DNA of 21,765 nt from CAZRHH01 sp964599885 (GTDB lineage Bacteria > Chloroflexota > Dehalococcoidia > DSTF01 > JACRBR01). Below, piece by piece: positions 6,113 to 12,927 of the stretch. The notes below the pieces were generated by a model. That model had not been told where the DNA came from, did no database searches, and saw nothing but the letters and a program-made list of their open reading frames with translations. Location of the stretch: contig CAZRHH010000051.1 in assembly GCA_964599885.1 (NCBI GenBank), forward strand, positions 1 through 21,765, given 5' to 3'. The position numbers and the translations under genes are program-made. Within the stretch, counting starts at the first letter, position 1, and each line of letters begins with the position of its first letter.

Positions 6113-7834
6113 TCACGCGGCGTCAACGACATCCGGCGCATCGAGATCGTCGTCGTGCGAGCTGACCATGCGGTGGCCCACCTGCTCGTGAAGATCGGGA
6201 CGTGACTCCATAAGCGCTTCGAAGGCGGCGACGACCTGCGGGTCGAACTGCGATCCGGCGTGCGCGCGGACCTCGATCATCGCCTGGCCGTGCGTCATCG
6301 CGGGGCGATACGGACGGTCGGATGTCATCGCGTCGTACGCATCGATGACGGTGAAGATGCGCGCCTCGAACGGGATGTTGTCGTCGGCGAGACCGAACGG
6401 GTAGCCGGTGCCATCGTAGCGCTCGTGGTGGTAGAGCAGGATCGGCAGCGCCGGTTCGAGAAAGCCGACCTTCGAGACCATCAGTCCGGCGAGCAGCGGG
6501 TGCTTGCGCATCGCCTCCCACTCCATATCGTTGAGCGCCTTGGGCTTTTTGAGAATGGCATCGGGCACGCCGATCTTGCCGACATCGTGAAGCAGCGCGC
6601 CCCGCTCGATGTGGACGAGCATCGACGGCTGCACGTCCATCGACCTGGCGAGGTGCGTCGTCAGCTTTGCGACGCGCTCGCAGTGGCCCTCGGTGACCTC
6701 ATCCTTGGCGTCGAGGGCGGCCATCAGCGCCTTCAATGTCGAGTCGTAGCTGGATTCGAGTTCATCGGCGTCGGCGCGGATTTTGGTGAACAGTTGCGCC
6801 TGCTCGACGGCGGTGACGGCCTGAGCCGCGAGCGCCTCGACGAGCTGGACATCTCGCTGGTTGAAGCCGGCGTCGCCGACGATGGCGATTGCCCCAACGG
6901 CGCGATCGCGCAGCGAGAGGGGCACGCAGATCATCGCCGCGCGCGCGTCGATCTCGACATCGCCCAGGTGCGGGCGAAAGACGTTGCCGCCCTGCGCGTT
7001 GACAACCGTCGTGTTCGTCGCGAGGCAACGGCGCATGAACCATTCGTCAAGCGCCCGCTGCTGCAGCGACGCGACGCCGGTCGACCGATCGTAGGTTGCG
7101 CGGAGCATCAGGTCGCCGGATTTCTCGTCCACGAGCGCGACGAGGCCGAAGCGGCCGTGCGCGAGCGATGTGGCGTCGCGCGTGAGGCGCGTCAGCACGT
7201 CGTGGAGATCGAGCGACGCGCGCAGCTCCTGGCCGGTGTCGTAGAGGTACGAGAGTTTGCCGTGCTGCCGCGTAAAGCTGCGAATGGCGAGCTTGAACGC
7301 GGGCTGCATGAGCGCCCATGTGAGCATGCCGAGCAGAGTCACGCCGCCGAGAAGAAGGCGTTGCGCGGCGGCAGCGGAATTATCGAGCGCCGAGGCAGTC
7401 TGTGCGATCTCGACGGTGTAGTCGCCTTGCCGGACGTAGGAAACGAAGAGGGTCGTGCCATCGCCGGCGCGGGCGTGCCCGGGGTTGAGGGAGCCGGTGT
7501 ACGCGAACTCCTCGCTCCCCGGCGCGATGGGACCGCCGCTGTAGACGAGCCCGTCGGGACCCCAGACGCGCGCGGTGGCGAGGCGGCCTCCGAGCAGCGG
7601 CTGAACGAGCGCGTCGGCGCGCGCCTGGACATCGCCGGGAAACGCGCCGGAAGCGAAGATGCCGGCGAGCGGCGCGCCGATCAGTTGATTGGCGCTACGC
7701 GCGGCGGCATGCTCGGCGCGATGCTCGCTGTACGTGTTGGCGACGAACGCCGTGGCGCCGGTCAAGACGATCACCACAACGAGGCTCAGGACGGCGAAAC
7801 GCGCGTAGGGTTTTGACTCCGAGTCGGGATCCAT
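6113..7834 (-). CDS. Membrane-bound GAF/HD-GYP protein, probable cyclic-di-GMP phosphodiesterase
   Basis: A 573-residue signalling protein. A first helix (about 11-33) and a second (158-178) bracket a small extracytoplasmic sensor of about 120 residues. A GAF domain follows (about 205-345), then a short coiled segment and the HD-GYP domain (about 363-540). The latter is intact: EGHCERV, LLHDVGKIGVP (His416, Asp417), KHP, HHERYDGTGYP (469-479) and VIDAYDAMTSDRPYR. Known members hydrolyse c-di-GMP to pGpG or GMP with a di- or tri-metal centre. A GAGG ribosome binding site lies just before ATG 7834. It is monocistronic. No cyclase (GGDEF) is in the window, so the partner enzymes lie elsewhere. 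The signal sensed is unknown. Confidence 0.93.
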   Translation of the reverse strand: MDPDSESKPYARFAVLSLVVVIVLTGATAFVANTYSEHRAEHAAARSANQLIGAPLAGIFASGAFPGDVQARADALVQPLLGGRLATARVWGPDGLVYSGGPIAPGSEEFAYTGSLNPGHARAGDGTTLFVSYVRQGDYTVEIAQTASALDNSAAAAQRLLLGGVTLLGMLTWALMQPAFKLAIRSFTRQHGKLSYLYDTGQELRASLDLHDVLTRLTRDATSLAHGRFGLVALVDEKSGDLMLRATYDRSTGVASLQQRALDEWFMRRCLATNTTVVNAQGGNVFRPHLGDVEIDARAAMICVPLSLRDRAVGAIAIVGDAGFNQRDVQLVEALAAQAVTAVEQAQLFTKIRADADELESSYDSTLKALMAALDAKDEVTEGHCERVAKLTTHLARSMDVQPSMLVHIERGALLHDVGKIGVPDAILKKPKALNDMEWEAMRKHPLLAGLMVSKVGFLEPALPILLYHHERYDGTGYPFGLADDNIPFEARIFTVIDAYDAMTSDRPYRPAMTHGQAMIEVRAHAGSQFDPQVVAAFEALMESRPDLHEQVGHRMVSSHDDDLDAPDVVDAA

Positions 7835-8014
7835 GTTTCCTCGTTCCGCGTGGGAGACCGCATGGTGCTGTCAGATAATCGACATCCGAGGCATCTCGCA
7901 GTAGGCATGGACGAGCCGAAGTACGGGCGCGCCCGTACGGGTTCGCCCGCACTCTGTCGCGATGAGAACCTCGGCAAAACCGGCGTCGCTCCGGCGTCCC
8001 GGCGAGCAGCGAGC

Positions 8015-8020
8015 TATAGT
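8015..8020 (+). promoter_or_regulatory. Candidate -10 TATAGT, predicts leaderless larE mRNA
   Basis: CTATAGT is followed by exactly 6 bases and then ATG 8027, with no Shine-Dalgarno. Transcription starting 7 bases after the box would begin at the start codon. The same spacing recurs at 18119 and 21120. Confidence 0.5.
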
Positions 8021-8026
8021 GACGGT

Positions 8027-8863
8027 ATGGATTCGAAGCTACAACGGCTCCACAGCATCCTGGGCGAGATGGAATCGGCGATCGTCGCGTTCTCGGCCGG
8101 CGTGGATAGCACGTTCGTCGCCGCGGCCGCGGCCGACGTGCTGGGCGCGCGGGCGCTGGCCGTCACGGGCGTCTCGCCGTCGATCCCGGCTGCCGAGGTG
8201 GAGGAGGCGAAGGCGCTGGCGGCGCGGATCGGCATCCGCCACCTCCTGCTCGACACGTCGGAGATGGACCGGCCGGGCTACGTCGAGAACTCGCCGCAGC
8301 GCTGCTACCACTGCAAGACAGAGCTGTACTCGCTGCTTGAGGACATGGCGGAGCGGGACGGCTTCAAGTACGTCCTCGACGGCTGCAACATGGACGATCT
8401 CGGCGACCATCGCCCGGGGCGCGTCGCGGCGGCGGAGCATCGCGTGCGCAGCCCGCTGATCGAAGCGGAGATGACAAAGGCGGAGATCCGCGCGCTGTCG
8501 AAAGAGCGCGATCTGCCGACGTGGGACAAGCCCGCGATGGCGTGCCTGTCGTCGCGCATCCCGTACGGCACGCCGGTGACCGTCGAGGCGCTCGATCAGC
8601 TCGGCGCGGCGGAGGCGTTTCTGCGCGGACTCGGCATGCGGCAGTTGCGCGTCCGCCATCACGGCGATGTCGCGCGCATTGAGGTCGAACCGGAGAACGT
8701 GGCGCTTGTGATCGAGCATCGCGACCGGATCGTGCGACGGCTGAAAAACCTCGGCTACAAGTACGTCACGCTCGATCTGGCGGGCTTCCGCAGCGGCAGC
8801 ATGAACGACGTGCTGGTTTCCGGCACAGCATTCAGTCTGTTGTCATCGGAGACTGGAAGTTAG
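8027..8863 (+). CDS. larE: ATP-dependent sacrificial sulfur transferase LarE
   Basis: A 278-residue PP-loop protein. The ATP-binding loop is FSAGVDSTF (about 22-30). RCYHCK (92-97), LDGCNMDDLGDHRPG (118-131) and the MACLSSRIPYG segment (171-181) are typical; Cys173 matches the position of the cysteine that Lactiplantibacillus LarE sacrifices when making the nickel-pincer cofactor of lactate racemase and related enzymes. The reaction adenylates a pyridinium bis-acid carboxylate and transfers sulfur from the protein to it. The start at 8027 is chosen because the upstream extension is unlike the family, and a -10 box lies directly before it. No larA, larB or larC is in the window, so the product user is encoded elsewhere or differs. 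Monocistronic. Confidence 0.9.
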   Translation: MDSKLQRLHSILGEMESAIVAFSAGVDSTFVAAAAADVLGARALAVTGVSPSIPAAEVEEAKALAARIGIRHLLLDTSEMDRPGYVENSPQRCYHCKTELYSLLEDMAERDGFKYVLDGCNMDDLGDHRPGRVAAAEHRVRSPLIEAEMTKAEIRALSKERDLPTWDKPAMACLSSRIPYGTPVTVEALDQLGAAEAFLRGLGMRQLRVRHHGDVARIEVEPENVALVIEHRDRIVRRLKNLGYKYVTLDLAGFRSGSMNDVLVSGTAFSLLSSETGS

Positions 8864-8903
8864 AGGCTGGACGCTGGATCGCGGCGCGTTCGCGTAGCGA
8901 CGA

Positions 8904-8923
8904 CGGCACAGCACGCTGTGCCG
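8904..8923 (+). repeat. Dispersed hairpin, CGGCACAGC type, with CTAC tail
   Basis: Perfect 9-bp arms CGGCACAGC and GCTGTGCCG enclose AC and are followed by CTAC (8924-8927). The stem differs from the GGAGC family, but the hairpin-plus-CTAC plan is the same. It lies 40 bases after the larE stop and could end its transcript. Confidence 0.6.
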
Positions 8924-8990
8924 CTACAGGCTTGGCCGCAAAACAACGTCCGCGCCGTTCGCATGTCCCCGGCACGATGCGGACGTAGCC

Positions 8991-9008
8991 GCGGAGCTTC
9001 AGCTCCGC
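8991..9008 (-). repeat. REP-like hairpin, GCGGAGC type
   Basis: On the minus strand GCGGAGC-TGAA-GCTCCGC is followed by GGCTACGTC and preceded by CCG, matching the copies of the 1246-1553 array base for base in the stem and loop. It lies in a convergent gap. Confidence 0.75.
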
Positions 9009-9126
9009 CGGAGTCGACCCACGGATGCGCGCCGTATTATCGCGCGGTGCCGATAGAGGCGTATTCTGCAACACGACCGGGGCCCGGCAAGCGGGGCACC
9101 TACCAGTGATCATGCAATCCGACAAC

Positions 9127-9143
9127 GGCGCAGCAGCTGTGCC
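9127..9143 (+). repeat. Degenerate CGGCACAGC-type hairpin
   Basis: GGCGCAGC-AGCTGTGCC is an imperfect copy of the hairpin at 8904, with a CCTC instead of CTAC tail. It lies 27 bases downstream of the hydrolase stop on the minus strand. Confidence 0.4.
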
Positions 9144-9169
9144 GCCTCGATCGCTGACTCAACTCCAGC

Positions 9170-9940
9170 CTACGCGGCCACAACAGGCGAATGCTTCGCC
9201 AGGAACGTCAGCCCTGCAGTCTTCAGTTCGGGTGCGCCGACGGCGGAGAGGTGATCGCCGGGCACTTTCACGTATTCGGCCGAAGGCATTGCGGCGGCGA
9301 GTTTGTCGGCCGAGACGATCAGCGTGTCCGCATCGCCGACGAGGATCAGCACGGGCAGCGTGGTCGCGACGAGCTTTGCGGGCTCGAAGGCGCCGCTGCG
9401 CTGGGCTTTTTGCATGGCGGCGAGTGCGCTGAGATCGTTGCCGCTGCGTTCGGCGAACACGCGAAAGCCGCGCGCGGTCGCGTTTGCGGTGGCGCCGTCG
9501 CCTTCGAGCGCGCTCGCTATCGCTTCGGCTTGCGCGCGGCTGCGCCCTCCGGCGAGCAGCACGTCGCCGATGCCGGAGAGGATGACGCTGTTGAATCGCT
9601 CAGGGTGGTTAGCGAGCAGCGTTGCCGCGAAGATGCCGCCCATCGAGTAACCCCACAGGTCGGCGACGGGCACACCGAGATGGTCCATCAGCGCGATGGC
9701 GTCGTCGGGCATCTTCGTACCAGCGTAAGCCTCCGGGTCGTGCGGTTTGGCGCTCTTTCCATGCCCGCGGCAGTCGAACGTGATGACGCGACGGCCGGAG
9801 CCGACGAGCGCCTTGATGATGCCGGGTGCGCGCCAGTTGCTCTGCGCGTTGCTGGCGAAGCCGTGAACCAGCACGATTGGCGGGCCGTCGCCCTCCACGT
9901 CGTAGTCGATCGCGAAGCCTGCGGAGTCGAGTGTGGGCAT
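9170..9940 (-). CDS. Alpha/beta hydrolase
   Basis: A 256-residue serine hydrolase of the alpha/beta fold. The oxyanion segment is LVHGFAS (24-30), the strand FDCRGHGKS (55-63) follows, the nucleophile elbow is GYSMGG with Ser99, the acid is in VGDADTL (Asp203 or Asp205) and the catalytic His is in PGDHLSA (His230). No signal peptide is present, so it is cytoplasmic. Substrate is open (ester, lactone, epoxide-like or C-C hydrolase). The start at 9940 is chosen over the longer frame because AAGGAG lies 4 bases upstream and the protein begins with the usual strand. The phosphatase gene ends 16 bases upstream on the same strand, so the two form an operon. Confidence 0.88.
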   Translation of the reverse strand: MPTLDSAGFAIDYDVEGDGPPIVLVHGFASNAQSNWRAPGIIKALVGSGRRVITFDCRGHGKSAKPHDPEAYAGTKMPDDAIALMDHLGVPVADLWGYSMGGIFAATLLANHPERFNSVILSGIGDVLLAGGRSRAQAEAIASALEGDGATANATARGFRVFAERSGNDLSALAAMQKAQRSGAFEPAKLVATTLPVLILVGDADTLIVSADKLAAAMPSAEYVKVPGDHLSAVGAPELKTAGLTFLAKHSPVVAA

Positions 9941-9944
9941 GGGG

Positions 9945-9950
9945 CTCCTT
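9945..9950 (-). promoter_or_regulatory. Ribosome binding site AAGGAG fixing the hydrolase start
   Basis: AAGGAG on the minus strand ends 4 bases before ATG 9940, inside the intergenic gap of the phosphatase-hydrolase pair. It rules out the longer frame that would start inside the phosphatase gene. Confidence 0.7.
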
Positions 9951-9956
9951 CGCCGG

Positions 9957-11927
9957 CTACGCACTCCCGCCGTACAGCAGCGCGCGAATATCCTCCCGCA
10001 CGCTGGTGCCATCGAGGCGGAGGTGGCGCGTGTTGAACTCGTCGTGCGTGATTGTGACGTACATGTCGGACGGCTCGGCGTCGAGCGGGAGCGGGAGGCC
10101 GCAGGTGCCACCGACGTCCGTCGTAGCGCGCGCGAGCAGCTTCGCGTTGTGCGTGCTCAGCACGACTTCGGCGCCCGCCACGGCGGGGCGCTCGCCGGAC
10201 GTGTCGGCGTCGTTCGCCAGCACTTCGATCATCGCCGTGCGGCCGTCTTCGTGCGTGGTGATGTCGACGGCCATGTCGATCAGGTAGACGAGCGGGTCGG
10301 GGATAATCGCGCGCATGCCGGCGTCGCGCACCGCGCGCACCTGGTTCGCCTTCAGCGACGCATCGACGGGCGCCATGCCGTGATCGGTCGTGACGATGAA
10401 CAGCGTGTCGTCGTACAGGCCCTGCGCTTCGAGCGTGCGAAGGATGTGGCCGATGCGCGCGTCCGTCTCGTCCATCGCAACGCGCTCGCCGTCGGAGTGC
10501 GGGCCGTAGTCGTGACCGACGCCGTCGGGCAACGTGAACTCGTGGTACATGAACTTCGGCGGCGGGTGCGTCTCGTCGGTGTACAGCACGACCGCCTGCG
10601 CGACGCCGCGGCCGTCGACGACGGACTCGCGGTAGTTGCCCTGCATGCCGTCTTCGAGCCACTTCGGGTGGGTGTCGTTCGCGTAGCGCTCCGTCTCCTC
10701 GCGCAGCCGTCCGCGATCGCCGATGACGAGGCGTTCGAGCGTCGCGTGGTCGGCGCCGCGCGTGCATGGTTCATGGATCGACGCGGTGAACGCACCTTCG
10801 CCGCCGTTAATAGCGTTCCACGAACCGAAGACGCGATGAAACGCCTCGTACAGCGTCTCGACGCCGTCGCCGAGGAACTTCGCCGTGTCGAACTGCTGCC
10901 CCTGCGGCGTCACGGTCTCGCGCGCCTCGCGGAGATAGTACGTCGGGTTGACGATGTCGTGATGGCCGCCCCAGGCGCCGGTGCCGATCGCGTTGTGGCT
11001 CGGCCAGGTGATGCTCGGGAAGTTGGTGAACGACCCGTAGTCGAACATCGTGCCGTTGTTGATCAGCCGGCGGAGGTTCGGGATGGCGTCGGCATCTTCG
11101 GACAGGCGCAGCTTGAGTTCGGTGTTGCTGAGGCCGTCGAGCAGGAAGATGTAGACGCGTTCGGGGCGCTTGCTGTCGGCGGGATCGATGATCGCGTCGA
11201 GCACGTGGCCGTCCTGGCGCTTGAGATAGACGTCGGGCGCGACGCCGCGCTCGGACGACGTGCGGCCGGTGATGTCCATGCCGTCGATCAGCGGAAAGCC
11301 GGACAGATGCGCGATCGTCGGCGCGATGTCGATCTGGCGCGACTCGGCGTCGGTGAGTTCGCCGCGCTTGATGCCGGGGCCGCTGAAGACGAGCGGCGAG
11401 CGCGCCTGGATCGCGTCGAGCGCGCCGTGCTGGCCGGGCTTGTGGCCGAACGCCCACGCCTTCGGGTTGACGGCGAGGTCGGGCGCGTTCGGGCTATCGA
11501 ACAACTGCGCGATACGCTCGTAGGCGAACGGATACGCGTTGTGCTCGGGCTCGACGTACGAGAGATTCGGCTCGATGCCCGGGAAGCCGGACGCTTTCGC
11601 GCCGGCGAGCTCTTCGTCGATCGTAGCGATCGCGCGGTAGTCCTGATTGGCGATCGGGTTTTCGCCGATCTGCTCGATGATCCGGTACTCGTAGCCGCCG
11701 TTGGGAGCGTGGATGCGCTCGAAGCGGATCATGCCGCGCTTCGCCCAGACTTCATAGGCATTGTCGCGGCAGGTGATGACCATGTCGGTCTGCGGGCCGG
11801 CCGTCGCATCGGTGAGCAGGATGTGGATGGCGCGGTCGCCGGATTCGTACTGTTGCGGGTCGAGCCCCTGCCCGGCCAGCCGTTCCGGGCCGACGGCTTC
11901 GCCGACGCGTTCGTGTGTCGCTGTCAT
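9957..11927 (-). CDS. Alkaline-phosphatase-superfamily phosphodiesterase, segments apparently permuted
   Basis: A 656-residue type I phosphodiesterase/nucleotide pyrophosphatase-like protein with no signal peptide. Residues 259-520 carry the N-terminal part of the fold: metal ligand Asp264 in FLLDG, nucleophile Thr307 in SITWPSH, Asp468 and His472 in PDGVGHDY, Asp515 and His516 in TTDHGM. The part that normally closes this fold, GQHGALD (His167), PLVFSGPGI and RQIDIAPTIAHLSG, is instead at residues 160-222. The C-terminal 100 residues look like an Ig-like or carboxypeptidase-regulatory-like beta domain. It should hydrolyse phosphate mono- or diesters at a two-zinc centre; the substrate is unknown. 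GAGG precedes ATG 11927. It is the first gene of an operon with the alpha/beta hydrolase. Confidence 0.82.
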   Translation of the reverse strand: MTATHERVGEAVGPERLAGQGLDPQQYESGDRAIHILLTDATAGPQTDMVITCRDNAYEVWAKRGMIRFERIHAPNGGYEYRIIEQIGENPIANQDYRAIATIDEELAGAKASGFPGIEPNLSYVEPEHNAYPFAYERIAQLFDSPNAPDLAVNPKAWAFGHKPGQHGALDAIQARSPLVFSGPGIKRGELTDAESRQIDIAPTIAHLSGFPLIDGMDITGRTSSERGVAPDVYLKRQDGHVLDAIIDPADSKRPERVYIFLLDGLSNTELKLRLSEDADAIPNLRRLINNGTMFDYGSFTNFPSITWPSHNAIGTGAWGGHHDIVNPTYYLREARETVTPQGQQFDTAKFLGDGVETLYEAFHRVFGSWNAINGGEGAFTASIHEPCTRGADHATLERLVIGDRGRLREETERYANDTHPKWLEDGMQGNYRESVVDGRGVAQAVVLYTDETHPPPKFMYHEFTLPDGVGHDYGPHSDGERVAMDETDARIGHILRTLEAQGLYDDTLFIVTTDHGMAPVDASLKANQVRAVRDAGMRAIIPDPLVYLIDMAVDITTHEDGRTAMIEVLANDADTSGERPAVAGAEVVLSTHNAKLLARATTDVGGTCGLPLPLDAEPSDMYVTITHDEFNTRHLRLDGTSVREDIRALLYGGSA

Positions 11928-11979
11928 GTGAGCCTCGCTGTGTCATTACGGGACCGCGCGGTCGGGGAATGCGCCCATG

Positions 11980-11985
11980 ATCGTA
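11980..11985 (-). promoter_or_regulatory. Candidate -10 element for the phosphatase-hydrolase operon
   Basis: On the minus strand GCCTCTACGATC contains TACGAT, predicting a leader of about 45-50 bases. The 12-base context is the same as at 5184-5189 apart from one base. Confidence 0.4.
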
Positions 11986-12012
11986 GAGGCGGGGGCGGGG
12001 CGCAACTTGGTC

Positions 12013-12032
12013 GGTTGGAGGTTGGAGGTTGG
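12013..12032 (+). repeat. Microrepeat GGTTGGA x3, left flank of the TA module
   Basis: Three back-to-back copies of a GGTTGGA heptamer, the last incomplete. Within it GAGGTTGGAGG (12018-12028) recurs inverted at 12836-12846, directly after the toxin stop. Confidence 0.6.
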
Positions 12033-12056
12033 ACACTACGGATGCTGCGCGATGAT

Positions 12057-12070
12057 ATCTGTGAGCAGAT
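12057..12070. promoter_or_regulatory. Candidate TA operator ATCTG-TGAG-CAGAT
   Basis: A perfect inverted repeat of 5-bp arms with a 4-base spacer covers the -35 region of the presumed promoter (-10 TAGAAT at 12086-12091). Phd- and VapB-type antitoxins usually repress their own promoter at such palindromes. Confidence 0.45.
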
Positions 12071-12085
12071 CTGCCGGAGGGCTAG

Positions 12086-12091
12086 TAGAAT
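12086..12091 (+). promoter_or_regulatory. Candidate -10 TAGAAT of the TA operon
   Basis: TAGAAT lies 37 bases before the antitoxin ATG, leaving room for a leader with GGAGGTGA (12113-12120). Confidence 0.45.
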
Positions 12092-12127
12092 GGAGCAGTC
12101 CTATCGGCGTGCGGAGGTGAAGGTCAG

Positions 12128-12436
12128 ATGCCAAAGGTAATACGCGTGCATGTAGGCAGCGACAACGACATCGCGAGCGTTCTGGATGGGGTTCAGGCTG
12201 ACCAGGTACCGCGCGTGATCGAGCGCGATGGCCGGGATATCGCCGTGGTTCTCAGTCCCGCGGAATACCATCGGCTCAGCGGCACTGCCGAACTCGATGT
12301 CTGGGCGAGCTACGATCCGGCACGGGCGCTGGCGGCGCTTCGGCAGGCGAAGGGCGTCCTGCGGGGCGTCGACACGGAGCAGCTTCTCAAGGACATCTAC
12401 GAGCAGCGTAGGCAGGGCGGCGGCCGCCGCACCTGA
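12128..12436 (+). CDS. Phd/YefM-like antitoxin
   Basis: A 102-residue protein. The segment DQVPRVIERDGRDIAVVLSPAEYHRL (about 25-50, quoted in part) has the Phd/YefM pattern of a short beta-hairpin reading 'P..I.R.G..VAVLSP.EY..L', which forms the DNA-binding dimer. The C-terminal half (YDPARALAALRQAKGVLRG onward) is the likely toxin-binding helix, ending in a basic tail. It is known for this family that the antitoxin neutralises the toxin and represses the operon. GGAGGTGA lies 7 bases upstream. The stop overlaps the toxin start as TGATG, a classic coupling that keeps the antitoxin in excess. Confidence 0.8.
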   Translation: MPKVIRVHVGSDNDIASVLDGVQADQVPRVIERDGRDIAVVLSPAEYHRLSGTAELDVWASYDPARALAALRQAKGVLRGVDTEQLLKDIYEQRRQGGGRRT

Positions 12437-12834
12437 TGCCGTACATCATCGACACGGATTGGCTCATTGATTATCTGGCCGAAGAGCCCTTGGCCGTCGC
12501 GCTCGTCGAGAAACTCGCCGGCGAAGGGATCACCATGAGCATCATCATCAGCTACATGGAAAGCTATCAGGGTGTGTTGCGGAGCAGCGAAGAGGGTACA
12601 CGGCGGCGCCTCGATAGCATCCTTGATGGTGTCCCTGTACTCCCCTTCTCACTTGCCGTCGCTCGACGTTGCGCCGCGATGCGAGAACATCTGCGCAAGG
12701 CCGGCAAAAGAGTCAGCCAGCGTGCGCTCGACCTTGTCATCGCGGCGACGGCGATCGAGTACAACCTGACGCTCGTGACACGGAACGCCGGCGACTTCAG
12801 TGACATACCAGATCTGAAGCTCTACCAGTCCTAG
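12436..12834 (+). CDS. PIN-domain ribonuclease toxin (VapC-like)
   Basis: A 132-residue PIN domain. The acidic metal-binding residues are visible: Asp6 in YIIDTDWLI, Glu42 in SYMESYQG, Asp99 in RALDLVIAATA and the Asn117-Ala-Gly-Asp120 segment of TRNAGDF. VapC toxins cleave initiator tRNA, other tRNAs or the sarcin-ricin loop; the target here cannot be deduced. It starts within the antitoxin stop codon. The pair is bracketed by short inverted GAGGTTGGAGG repeats (12018 and 12836), which hints at mobility. Confidence 0.9.
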   Translation: MPYIIDTDWLIDYLAEEPLAVALVEKLAGEGITMSIIISYMESYQGVLRSSEEGTRRRLDSILDGVPVLPFSLAVARRCAAMREHLRKAGKRVSQRALDLVIAATAIEYNLTLVTRNAGDFSDIPDLKLYQS

Positions 12835-12835
12835 C

Positions 12836-12846
12836 CCTCCAACCTC
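12836..12846 (-). repeat. Inverted copy of GAGGTTGGAGG, right flank of the TA module
   Basis: CCTCCAACCTC starts two bases after the toxin stop and is the exact inverse of 12018-12028. The following bases are a C-rich run. Confidence 0.55.
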
Positions 12847-12899
12847 ACCCACCCACCCCCGATATGGGTATGTTGCTTTTTCGCCGGGATTGATACGTT

Positions 12900-12911
12900 T
12901 TTGATATCAAA
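12900..12911. promoter_or_regulatory. Perfect 12-bp palindrome TTTGATATCAAA
   Basis: An AT-rich island in GC-rich DNA, 16 bases before ATG 12928. It overlaps the likely core promoter region or leader and is a good operator candidate for the gene that follows. Confidence 0.45.
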
Positions 12912-12915
12912 CCTC

Positions 12916-12922
12916 GAGGGAG
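12916..12922 (+). promoter_or_regulatory. Ribosome binding site fixing the start at 12928
   Basis: GAGGGAG lies 5 bases before ATG 12928. The TTG at 12901 would allow a longer frame but has no such site and falls inside the palindrome. Confidence 0.65.
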
Positions 12923-12927
12923 TGCCA

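Larger units (their letters stand above)
8864..9169. other. Convergent gap with dispersed hairpins
   Basis: These 306 bases between larE and the hydrolase contain no gene. They hold a TGGA-rich degenerate repeat directly after the larE stop (8851-8878), three hairpins (8904-8923, 8991-9008, 9127-9143) and otherwise unassigned sequence. The hairpins could serve as transcription ends for the two converging units. Confidence 0.65.

Noticed and set aside
6260..7816. Plus-strand open frame of 518 codons
   Set aside because: Antisense to the HD-GYP gene, which has intact catalytic motifs.
9933..12140. Long plus-strand open frame (735 codons)
   Set aside because: It is antisense to the phosphatase and hydrolase genes, which have clear motifs. 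Its translation is Arg/Ala/Val/Asp-rich without any domain, as expected for GC-rich antisense.
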